Of a DNA stretch of 6,143 nucleotides, positions 1 through 5,472 are shown piece after piece. This DNA is from a bacterium (GTDB lineage: Bacteria; UBA9089; CG2-30-40-21; SBAY01), in the NCBI GenBank assembly GCA_040757115.1, contig JBFLYA010000219.1:1-6143 (forward strand). The letters run 5' to 3'. Both the position numbers and the translations under genes were made by a program. Numbering within the stretch: position 1 is the stretch's first letter; each line of letters begins with the position of its first letter. The notes under the pieces were generated by a model. That model did not search any database and was not told the origin of the DNA. It saw only the letters and a list, made by a program, of their open reading frames with translations.

Positions 1-24
1 CGAACATACTATTTTTGTGCCTTT

Positions 25-114
25 TTAGGGATATAAGTCAAGAAAAATATTTTTAAAAAAACTTAATTTTTTACTTGACATTTCACCATAAGACTTTGTG
101 AGTCGCAGACTCAT
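25..114 (-). CDS. possible small ORF of 29 codons, unknown function
   Basis: I do not recognise this peptide and it may not be a gene. An ATG at 112-114 (minus strand) opens 29 codons ending in TAA at 25-27. It is preceded by a good Shine-Dalgarno AGGAG (complement of 123-127) with 8 nt spacing, which is the only reason to list it. The peptide begins MSLRLTKSYGEMSS, is basic in the middle, and has a short hydrophobic Phe/Leu-rich stretch near the C-terminus, with no known motif. It lies downstream of pilT and the copy A repeat on the same strand. Its start codon overlaps a 15-bp inverted repeat, and its 3' half is an AT-rich inverted repeat, so the reading frame may be a by-product of repeated non-coding DNA. 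Confidence 0.22.
   Translation of the reverse strand: MSLRLTKSYGEMSSKKLSFFKNIFLDLYP
37..79. repeat. AT-rich inverted repeat, possible weak hairpin
   Basis: GTCAAG at 37-42 is the exact complement of CTTGAC at 74-79. The pairing continues inward through A/T-rich sequence to about 51/65 with two mismatches, giving a stem of about 15 bp. It lies downstream of pilT and could stop transcription or mark RNA 3' ends. It is not a classical terminator, because the stem is almost all A-T and no T-run follows it on the pilT strand. Confidence 0.4.
99..113. repeat. perfect 6-bp inverted repeat with 3-bp centre
   Basis: TGAGTC at 99-104 and GACTCA at 108-113 are exact complements separated by GCA. This could be a small hairpin or a dimeric protein-binding site. 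It overlaps two bases of the possible ATG at 112-114, so folding in RNA could affect that start if the small ORF is real. Confidence 0.45.
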
Positions 115-147
115 GAGCGTTTCTCCTACCAATAACTGACCGATTAC

Positions 148-250
148 CTCAGCCGAACGGTATTTAATTACCAGTTACCAATTACCAGTTACCAATTACC
201 AGTTACCAGAATCAAATTCCGTGCGTTATTTGTTCAACACGACACTAGAC
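148..250 (-). repeat. dispersed repeat, copy A, with six 7-bp tandem units
   Basis: Read on the minus strand, this segment matches 4891-4986 on the plus strand. Only three substitutions separate them, plus one 7-bp length difference. It has three parts: a unique arm of about 43 bp containing GTCGTGTTGAACAAATAACG, a run of 7-bp units alternating GGTAACT and GGTAATT (six here), and an end arm reading AAATACCGTTCGGCTGAG. The first arm overlaps the last codon and the TAG stop of pilT, so the repeat sits directly at the gene's 3' end in the pilT sense. I see no transposase or long terminal inverted repeats, so any spread would depend on enzymes supplied elsewhere. The family name is unknown to me. 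Confidence 0.85.
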
Positions 251-1321
251 CATCTGAAGTCTTGTTGCTCTTTGTTCAAATTCCTTTGGATTTGGTGAAC
301 GAGCTAACGCCTCATCGTAAGTAACAAGGTTATTTTTAACTAATTCTAATAAATCACTGTCCAGGGTTCGCATTCCATAACCACCACTGGATTGAATGAT
401 AGTATACATTTGATGTGCCTTTCCCTCTCTAATCAAACTTCTAATGGCTGGGATAGCAATCATAATTTCAAAGGCAACAACTCTGCCTTTCCCATCAACT
501 CTGGGCACGATAGTTTGTGAAACAATCGCCTGAAGATTTACGGATAATTGAAGTCTAACCTGTTCTTGCTGTTCAACCGGGAAGACATCAATAATGCGGT
601 CTATGGTTTGAACGGCATTATTTGTATGTAATGTTGCAAACACTAAAACCCCGGTTTCAGCCGCAGTAATAGCCGCAGAGATAGTTTCTAAATCGCGCAT
701 CTCTCCAACTAAAATAATATCTGGATTTTGTCGCATCACATGCTTTAACGCATCGGCAAAGGAAACAGCATCTACGCCTATTTCCCGTTGATTTATGGCA
801 CATAATTTATCCGTATGAACAAATTCTATGGGGTCTTCAATCGTGATTATATGTCCTTTTTTATTCGTATTTATATGTTCAATCATTGCGGCTAATGTTG
901 TTGATTTACCACTTCCGGTAGGTCCTGTCACCAATATAAATCCACGCGGAAGCATTGCCAGTTGTTTAAATACCTGCGGCAAAACTAATTCATCAATTGT
1001 CTGTATCTTGATAGGTATCGTTCGCAAAACAGCACCAATGTTCCCTCTCTGTTGAAATATGTTCACCCTGAACCTTGCAACATCAGAAATCGTATAGGAT
1101 AAATCTAACTCAAGATTCTTCTCAAACCTTTTCTGTCTTTCCTCACTTAAAATACTGTATAATAATTCATTAGCATCTTGTGGAGATAGTGCTGGAAATT
1201 TTTCTGTTCTGGTTAAATGCCCATGTATTCTAAAAAAGGGTGGTTCTCCAACACGAATATGTAAATCAGAACCACCTTCATAGACCATTTCTTTCAATAG
1301 GTCATCAAGTGTAAATTCCAT
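245..1321 (-). CDS. pilT: type IV pilus retraction ATPase PilT
   Basis: PilT is a cytoplasmic hexameric ATPase of the secretion/pilus superfamily that depolymerises type IV pili and drives twitching motility and DNA uptake. The 358-residue product has the usual family length. It shows the N-terminal GGSDLH signature (residues 16-21), Walker A GPTGSGKST (133-141), an Asp box IEDPIEF (161-167), Walker B with catalytic Glu in ILVGEMRD (203-210), and a His box ATLHTNNA (229-236). The PilT-specific AIRSLIREGK motif (292-301) separates it from assembly ATPases such as PilB. The ATG is supported by AGGAG seven bases upstream (complement of 1329-1333). No pilB, pilC or pilin gene is in the window. 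The gene follows a 225-bp palindromic spacer. Its stop codon lies inside the copy A repeat, so the final residue or two may derive from the repeat. Confidence 0.95.
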   Translation of the reverse strand: MEFTLDDLLKEMVYEGGSDLHIRVGEPPFFRIHGHLTRTEKFPALSPQDANELLYSILSEERQKRFEKNLELDLSYTISDVARFRVNIFQQRGNIGAVLRTIPIKIQTIDELVLPQVFKQLAMLPRGFILVTGPTGSGKSTTLAAMIEHINTNKKGHIITIEDPIEFVHTDKLCAINQREIGVDAVSFADALKHVMRQNPDIILVGEMRDLETISAAITAAETGVLVFATLHTNNAVQTIDRIIDVFPVEQQEQVRLQLSVNLQAIVSQTIVPRVDGKGRVVAFEIMIAIPAIRSLIREGKAHQMYTIIQSSGGYGMRTLDSDLLELVKNNLVTYDEALARSPNPKEFEQRATRLQMV

Positions 1322-1347
1322 TCGGTTGCTCCTTGTTTTTTGTAACC

Positions 1348-1572
1348 GTTCAGGCTATATATCAAAAGTGTAAGAAAGGGGATAAGGAGATAAGGGCGAT
1401 ATGGAGATAAGATAATAGAAATAGATTGAAATTTATAGAAATAGGTAGAAATTGATTGTGGAAAACAACAAATTTCCATAAATTTCTATTAGTTTCTACT
1501 AATTTCAATTTTTTTAATAATATCTCCCTATCTCCTTAATCTCCACATCTCCTTTTGTTACACCACCTGAAC
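1348..1572. repeat. 225-bp imperfect palindrome with 8-bp and 10-bp tandem arms
   Basis: This fills most of the 276-bp gap between pilT and the secreted-protein gene. The outer ends are GTTCAGG (1348-1354) and its complement CCTGAAC (1566-1572). Inside on each arm comes a block of roughly 8-bp units related to GGAGATAA (about 1378-1410 on the left, about 1519-1554 on the right as the complement). A further block follows with a GAAA core recurring every 10 bp (left at 1417, 1427, 1437 and 1447; right TTTC at 1473, 1483, 1493 and 1503). The centre is near 1462. The arms match imperfectly, so this would be a long interrupted hairpin in RNA. A pilT promoter probably lies at its left edge or within it, but I find no strong one (TATATA at 1356-1361 lacks a good -35). 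Confidence 0.8.
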
Positions 1573-1597
1573 ACTTACTGTTTTTTAAAATCGAATT

Positions 1598-2044
1598 TTA
1601 TCTCTCTTCTGATTCAATCGTAACTTTTGCCGGATACGGGTAATTTTCCTCCATCACTATCGGTCCGCTCATAGTTGGTGTTTTAACATTAATAATTCCG
1701 TCTGAAGCCGCAAATGAGTATTTATGAGTGCCTGCCTGTAACTTAGTTCTATATTGATATGTTACCCCATCTTCATAATTATTATCAGTTACATCCACCT
1801 TTTCCATCGGATATATTCTGTCATCAATCCAGACCTCAATAAAACCTGGTGGGGCACCTTCTGGGTCTGCATAAATTATTGTATAAGTGAATACTGTTTT
1901 AAGGTTACCATTTACAGGAGAGACTTTAGGTGGAACAGGATAACATATTACCCAATTCTCATCACTATTTCCTTCATTTAATCCAAAGGCATAATTTGAA
2001 AATAATATGAAACAGATGGTCAATATAATTATTTTTCTTTTCAT
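1598..2044 (-). CDS. secreted single-domain Ig-like protein, function unknown
   Basis: This 148-residue protein begins with a signal peptide: MKRK, a hydrophobic core at about residues 5-17, and a likely cleavage after the Ala-Phe-Gly near residue 21. The rest is one beta-rich module running from PPKVSPVNG through YADPEG and IEVWIDDRIYPM to LQAGTHKYSFAASDG and SGPIV. That pattern is familiar to me from Ig/PKD-like modules that usually occur in tandem in large exported or surface proteins. No catalytic motif, sortase signal or C-terminal membrane anchor is visible. It begins 13 nt after the two-CW-like gene and is probably co-transcribed with it. Its ribosome site is weak and close (AGGA two bases before the ATG), so translational coupling is plausible. 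The start is fixed by the signal peptide. Role unknown; binding or adhesion is only a guess. Confidence 0.75.
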   Translation of the reverse strand: MKRKIIILTICFILFSNYAFGLNEGNSDENWVICYPVPPKVSPVNGNLKTVFTYTIIYADPEGAPPGFIEVWIDDRIYPMEKVDVTDNNYEDGVTYQYRTKLQAGTHKYSFAASDGIINVKTPTMSGPIVMEENYPYPAKVTIESEER

Positions 2045-2057
2045 TTTCCTATCTACT

Positions 2058-2237
2058 TTATTTCCCTGTTTTTCCTACTGCGGATTGATATATTGGGCAT
2101 TGTAAACATCTGTCTTTATCATTTCGTTTACAACAGGGTATATTAAGAATTTCCCAACAGTTAGAATTTTGCTGGTAAGCCTGACAATTCAAATAATGGC
2201 TTGCCGGGCACCCTCTAATCTCATAACATCTTTTCAT
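2058..2237 (-). CDS. 59-residue eight-cysteine protein, two-CW domain-like
   Basis: This small gene was found by translating the gap between its neighbours. ATG at 2235-2237 is preceded by AGGGG with 6 nt spacing (complement of 2244-2248) and the frame ends in TAA at 2058-2060. The product has eight cysteines (4, 10, 18, 27, 35, 36, 44, 47). Two aromatic-acidic cysteine motifs stand out, CYEIRGCP (4-11) and NCWEI (26-30), followed by PCCKR (34-38) and CLQCPIY (44-50). This resembles the two-CW family of small putative metal-binding or redox domains, known as separate proteins and fused to signalling proteins. There is no signal peptide or membrane segment, so it is probably cytosolic. It begins 53 nt after the HD-GYP gene and ends 13 nt before the secreted-protein gene, all on one strand. 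A sensing or accessory role with the HD-GYP protein is inference from position. Confidence 0.78.
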   Translation of the reverse strand: MKRCYEIRGCPASHYLNCQAYQQNSNCWEILNIPCCKRNDKDRCLQCPIYQSAVGKTGK

Positions 2238-2290
2238 TAAAAACCCCTTTTGGAAGTAAAGTTAACCATCTCGATATCTTTGACAACTGC

Positions 2291-4279
2291 TTACTTCCTA
2301 CTTTTTATTCGTTCTTTATTTAAAACCTTAATAAACGCAGACACTACTTTACCATCAAATAAATACCCACACCCTCTTTTGAGTTCTGAGATGGCATCTT
2401 CTGAACTAAATGCTTTCCGATAAGGTCTAATTGAAGTCATTGCATCATAGACATCAGCAACCGTGATAATTTTAGCGATTAAAGGCACACTATTATCATT
2501 TAGAGATTCTGGATAACCACTACCATCTATTCTTTCATGATGGAATTTTACGCCGTCAATAATTTCCTTTTCAGAACAAATTGGCTCTAATATTTTTGCT
2601 CCAATTAAAGTATGTTTTTTAACATTTTCAAACTCGGGAATTGTTAACCGTTCTTTTTTATTAAGTATTTGATCCGAAATACCAATATTACCTAAATCAT
2701 GCAAAAAACCCGCTATTTTAGCCTTTTTTATCTCTTCTGTTGACAGTCCAAGTTCCGTAGCTATCATCTCTGAATATTTAGCCACCCGCTCACAATGACC
2801 ATGAGTATAGATGTCTTTTGCCTCCACGGCGGCCAATAATGATTGAATAGTATTAAGGAAACTTGTCATTTTCTCTTGATAAAGATTGGCATTTTCAATC
2901 GCTACGCCGACTTCATTGCTCAAGATTGAAAGAAACTCTATATCCTCTCGGGTATAAGATTCCAAAGACATCTTTTCCCCTAATGATAGCATTCCCAATA
3001 ACTTATCCTTAGAGGTTAAAGGAATACATATAGCGGCGTCTAATGCCTCAATGTCTTTTTTTATCTCACGCCATTGTCCATTAATACTATTTCTTACCTC
3101 TTCCCTGATAATTGGTTTTTTAGATTGAATTAAGTAATGAATTAGTCCAGAATCAGTTTTAAATCTCGTTGTTTTCTTTTTTATTACATCTAATCCTATC
3201 GCTCGATTTACCTGAACAGTGTCCTTTGTTTCATCAAGTAAAATAATGGATGCATTCCGAATATGTATCATATTTACCATAGAATTTAAAAAGGTATCTA
3301 ACAATATTTCCCGGTCAAAGTTAGAAGCAATCTTCCGACTAATTTCTTTCGCCATATATTCCTGATTAAGTCTTTCACGAAAAAAATATCTATCAATAGT
3401 CGCCTGCATCTTCTCCCATATAAATTGAAAAAAGATAATTAATGTCAGGATAATTAATATAGATGTGATGAGTGAATTATAACCGATTAGTTTTCTAAAT
3501 GCCAGTTCAAACCATAGAATACCTCCCAAAAATAAAGCAAATATAAACCCACTTAGCCCAAAATAGATAAATTTTCTTCCCAAAATCTCGATATTTTGGG
3601 TTTCAATCGTAACTAATCTATGTCTAACAATAGTATAAACTATGATTAAAGGATAAATCCCCGTAAGAAGGTGTCCTGCCGCATACATCTTACCAGATAT
3701 AAAACAAAACAGATTACTTCCTATCCCAACAAGATTAATATATCCTCCAACAAATAACAATCGTAATTGTTTTTTTTCAATAATATTACTTGTTGTCCTT
3801 CTACGGTTAGCTAAAACTAAAAGGCTATAAATTCCTGTTCCGCTAAAAAAGATAAAGAATAAAAAATCACCAACTTGACCTACTGGATAGTAACAACCTT
3901 TAACATAATTAACATCCTGAGTCATCATTCCCATTGCACTTAGAATGAGAAATAGATAACTAAAACCGTAATTAACCTGGCATATCCTTTTAGTAATTAA
4001 TCGATGGTCTCCAATAGTAGTTAATACCAGATGAAAAAAGACGGAAGGAATAAACACCAGACTTATGTAATAGAATTTTAACCAGATTAATGCCCCTTGA
4101 CTGCTTAAAGAAAAATATATCCCTACGGAGGCAAAATTCCATAGCGCTAATATTAGTCCATAGAGTATTATTTTAGTTGCATTAGGGTCTTTTATTTTAA
4201 AAAGAACAAATCCAATTAACAGAAGGTTTGTTATCCCAGATAAAAATGCACTTAAAAAAAGGAAAACATTTGGCTCCAT
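2291..4279 (-). CDS. membrane GAF/HD-GYP protein, predicted c-di-GMP phosphodiesterase
   Basis: The 662-residue protein has three parts. Residues 1-220 hold about seven membrane helices like the N-terminal 7TM sensor region of some histidine kinases, ending in a Pro-containing helix followed by VRHRL. Two more helices lie at about 236-258 and 268-287. A GAF domain covers about 320-466. An HD-GYP domain covers about 478-655, with THGHCERVA (492-500), HDLGNIGI (527-534), H556, HHERIDGSGYP (580-590) and VADVYDAMTS (607-616). These supply the His/Asp metal ligands (H495, H527, D528, H556, H580, H581, D609) and an intact GYP. HD-GYP enzymes hydrolyse cyclic di-GMP to pGpG or GMP. The usual Lys of HDxGK is Asn531 here, so activity is not certain. 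The ATG has only a modest ribosome site (AAAGGG about 10 nt upstream). It is probably first in an operon with the two small downstream genes, and is transcribed divergently from rplM. Confidence 0.9.
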   Translation of the reverse strand: MEPNVFLFLSAFLSGITNLLLIGFVLFKIKDPNATKIILYGLILALWNFASVGIYFSLSSQGALIWLKFYYISLVFIPSVFFHLVLTTIGDHRLITKRICQVNYGFSYLFLILSAMGMMTQDVNYVKGCYYPVGQVGDFLFFIFFSGTGIYSLLVLANRRRTTSNIIEKKQLRLLFVGGYINLVGIGSNLFCFISGKMYAAGHLLTGIYPLIIVYTIVRHRLVTIETQNIEILGRKFIYFGLSGFIFALFLGGILWFELAFRKLIGYNSLITSILIILTLIIFFQFIWEKMQATIDRYFFRERLNQEYMAKEISRKIASNFDREILLDTFLNSMVNMIHIRNASIILLDETKDTVQVNRAIGLDVIKKKTTRFKTDSGLIHYLIQSKKPIIREEVRNSINGQWREIKKDIEALDAAICIPLTSKDKLLGMLSLGEKMSLESYTREDIEFLSILSNEVGVAIENANLYQEKMTSFLNTIQSLLAAVEAKDIYTHGHCERVAKYSEMIATELGLSTEEIKKAKIAGFLHDLGNIGISDQILNKKERLTIPEFENVKKHTLIGAKILEPICSEKEIIDGVKFHHERIDGSGYPESLNDNSVPLIAKIITVADVYDAMTSIRPYRKAFSSEDAISELKRGCGYLFDGKVVSAFIKVLNKERIKSRK

Positions 4280-4326
4280 TATTTAGTTACCCTTTATCAA
4301 ACCATCTACCCCTCCCATATTGTAAT

Positions 4327-4355
4327 ACATTACCATAAAATATTAAAAATGTCAA
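4327..4355 (-). promoter_or_regulatory. predicted promoter of the HD-GYP operon
   Basis: On the minus strand a perfect -35 TTGACA (complement of 4350-4355) is followed, after 17 bp, by TAATGT (complement of 4327-4332). The -10 is a poor match but has the TGG that makes an extended -10. Transcription would begin near 4320 and give a leader of about 40 nt before the ATG at 4279. The -35 is good and the -10 is the weak point. Confidence 0.45.
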
Positions 4356-4394
4356 GGGAAAAAAGAATCACACATCCTAAAAATAAAAAAATTC

Positions 4395-4423
4395 TTGCAA
4401 TATTTTTGATAATATGTTATAAT
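4395..4423 (+). promoter_or_regulatory. strong sigma-70-type promoter of rplM-rpsI
   Basis: TTGCAA (4395-4400), a 17-bp spacer and a perfect TATAAT (4418-4423), with TG at 4415-4416 forming an extended -10. The start point should be near 4430, leaving a leader of about 27 nt that contains the strong Shine-Dalgarno AAGGAGG (4442-4448), 8 nt from the rplM ATG. Such a short leader leaves little room for an autoregulatory RNA structure upstream of rplM. Confidence 0.8.
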
Positions 4424-4456
4424 ACACTTTTCCAGAAATTTAAGGAGGAAAGATAA

Positions 4457-4885
4457 ATGAAAACTTATATGGCTAAAGAAAAAGACTTGCAAAAAAAATG
4501 GTATGTTGTAGATGCAGGAAGTCAAATACTGGGGCGTATGGCAAGTCACATCGCTCATATCCTGCGAGGTAAACATAAACCAATCTATACTCCCTACTTA
4601 GACACGGGTGATAATGTAGTCGTGATTAATGCACAGAAGGTTAATGTGACGGGTAAGAAAGCAGAGCAAAAAATTTATTACCACCATACAACCTATCCTG
4701 GTCATTTAAAGAGTATAAAATATAACAAATTAATGGCTCAGTCCCCGGATAAGGTAATTAGATTAGCGGTGAAAAGGATGTTACCTAAAGGGGTATTAGG
4801 CAGAAAAATGCTTAAAAAGTTATACATCTACCCAGGTAATACTCATCCTCATCAGGCTCAACAACCAGAAATGTTAAATAGGTAA
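4457..4885 (+). CDS. rplM: 50S ribosomal protein L13
   Basis: L13 is an early-binding protein of the large ribosomal subunit. The 142 residues match the normal bacterial length. The diagnostic segments are in order: [18 protein letters not shown] (13-30), [17 protein letters not shown] (36-52), [17 protein letters not shown] (62-78), [14 protein letters not shown] (105-118) and the C-terminal [16 protein letters not shown] at 4442-4448 supports the ATG at 4457, and a strong promoter lies just upstream. It is followed by rpsI, the conserved partner, but at an unusually long distance (178 nt) because a repeat fills the spacer, beginning about 6 nt after the TAA stop. Confidence 0.97.
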   Translation: MKTYMAKEKDLQKKWYVVDAGSQILGRMASHIAHILRGKHKPIYTPYLDTGDNVVVINAQKVNVTGKKAEQKIYYHHTTYPGHLKSIKYNKLMAQSPDKVIRLAVKRMLPKGVLGRKMLKKLYIYPGNTHPHQAQQPEMLNR

Positions 4886-4890
4886 CGGGT

Positions 4891-4986
4891 GACTAATGTC
4901 GTGTTGAACAAATAACGCACGGAATTTGATTCTGGTAACTGGTGATTGGTAACTGGTAATTGGTAATTAAATACCGTTCGGCTGAG
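4891..4986 (+). repeat. dispersed repeat, copy B, with five 7-bp tandem units
   Basis: This is the second copy of the element at 148-250, here on the plus strand just after the rplM stop. The unique arm (4891-4933) and end arm (4969-4986) match copy A almost exactly. The 7-bp run is GGTAACT, GGTGATT, GGTAACT, GGTAATT, GGTAATT (4934-4968), one unit fewer than copy A. TAA (4894), TGA (4905) and TAA (4913) put stops in all three forward frames within the first arm. As with copy A, the element follows a gene's 3' end in that gene's sense. Confidence 0.85.
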
Positions 4987-5039
4987 CTCAGGACGAAACT
5001 ATTTAACCAATTACCAGTTACCATTTAACCAATTACCAG
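4948..5039 (+). repeat. large hairpin and 22-bp direct repeat in the rplM-rpsI spacer
   Basis: Positions 4948-4964 (GGTAACTGGTAATTGGT) are the exact complement of 5006-5022, a perfect 17-bp stem. TAAAT/ATTTA (4968-4972 with 5001-5005) extends it after a 3-nt bulge. The loop holds a 10-bp palindrome CTGAGCTCAG (4982-4991), flanked by TTCG and CGAA. The 3' arm is repeated: TTTAACCAATTACCAG occurs at 5002-5017 and again at 5024-5039. This structure ends 5 bp before the rpsI Shine-Dalgarno site. It could act as an attenuator, an RNA-processing site or a 3'-end stabiliser. No T-run follows, so an intrinsic terminator is unlikely. Confidence 0.75.
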
Positions 5040-5063
5040 GCAATAAGGAGGTTTTGTAAAAAA

Positions 5064-5462
5064 ATGGCTACAACTCAAAATTATGGGACAGGTAGAAGGA
5101 AAAGGGCAATTGCAAGGGTAAGACTTCTTCCGGGAGTAGGTAAAATAGTTATCAATAAAAAAGAACTAAAAGATTACTTCGGTGGTAGAAGTTTAACCTT
5201 TGAACCTATTATCCAACAACCACTAATGGCTACTTCTACTTTAGGTAAGTATGATATTTTAGCTACCGTAGAAGGCGGTGGTGTTACTGGTCAGGCAGAG
5301 GCTATTCGCCATGGCATAGCCAGAGCCCTTGTCCGGGCTAATGAGGAATTGCGAACAATTCTTGGCCGGGGCGGATTTCTAACTCGAGACCCGCGCATGC
5401 ATGAACGGAAAAAATATGGACTCTATGGCCGAAGACGCAGATTCCAGTACTCCAAACGGTAA
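5064..5462 (+). CDS. rpsI: 30S ribosomal protein S9
   Basis: S9 belongs to the small-subunit head, and its C-terminal tail reaches the P-site tRNA. The 132 residues fit the family length and show [15 protein letters not shown] (7-21), [20 protein letters not shown] (69-88), [15 protein letters not shown] (106-120) and the basic tail ending in QYSKR, close to the usual QFSKR. The ATG is preceded by AAGGAGG (5045-5051) with a slightly long 12-nt spacing. It is the conserved partner of rplM and is presumably read from the promoter at 4395-4423 through the hairpin spacer, since I see no separate promoter. No clear intrinsic terminator follows, only repeats. Confidence 0.97.
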   Translation: MATTQNYGTGRRKRAIARVRLLPGVGKIVINKKELKDYFGGRSLTFEPIIQQPLMATSTLGKYDILATVEGGGVTGQAEAIRHGIARALVRANEELRTILGRGGFLTRDPRMHERKKYGLYGRRRRFQYSKR

Positions 5463-5472
5463 TTTAATGATT

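Noticed and set aside
75-80. TTGACA as a plus-strand -35 element
   Set aside because: No matching -10 lies 16-18 bp downstream, and the bases belong to an AT-rich inverted repeat with no plus-strand gene following.
148-250. CRISPR array suggested by regularly repeated short units
   Set aside because: The units are 7 bp with no spacers between them, far from the 25-40-bp repeats and unique spacers of CRISPR, and no cas gene is present.
828-1055. Plus-strand ORF of 75 codons inside pilT
   Set aside because: It lies wholly opposite the conserved Walker-motif region of pilT, has no ribosome site and no recognisable protein features.
1294-1479. Minus-strand ORF of 61 codons over the pilT start and the palindrome
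   Set aside because: It overlaps the pilT start in another frame and is mostly a translation of the GGAGATAA and GAAA tandem units.
1754-1981. Plus-strand ORF of 75 codons
   Set aside because: It is antisense to the secreted Ig-like protein, which has a signal peptide and a coherent domain.
4424-4456. L13-type autoregulatory leader or riboswitch upstream of rplM
   Set aside because: The predicted leader is only about 27 nt, mostly ribosome-binding sequence, with no stable hairpin visible.
4352-4576. Minus-strand ORF of 74 codons
   Set aside because: It runs antisense across the rplM start and its strong promoter, with a low-complexity Phe/Ser-rich product.
148-4986. Composite transposon bounded by the two inverted copies
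   Set aside because: The interior holds pilT, signalling genes and the essential rplM, and no transposase or target duplication is visible.
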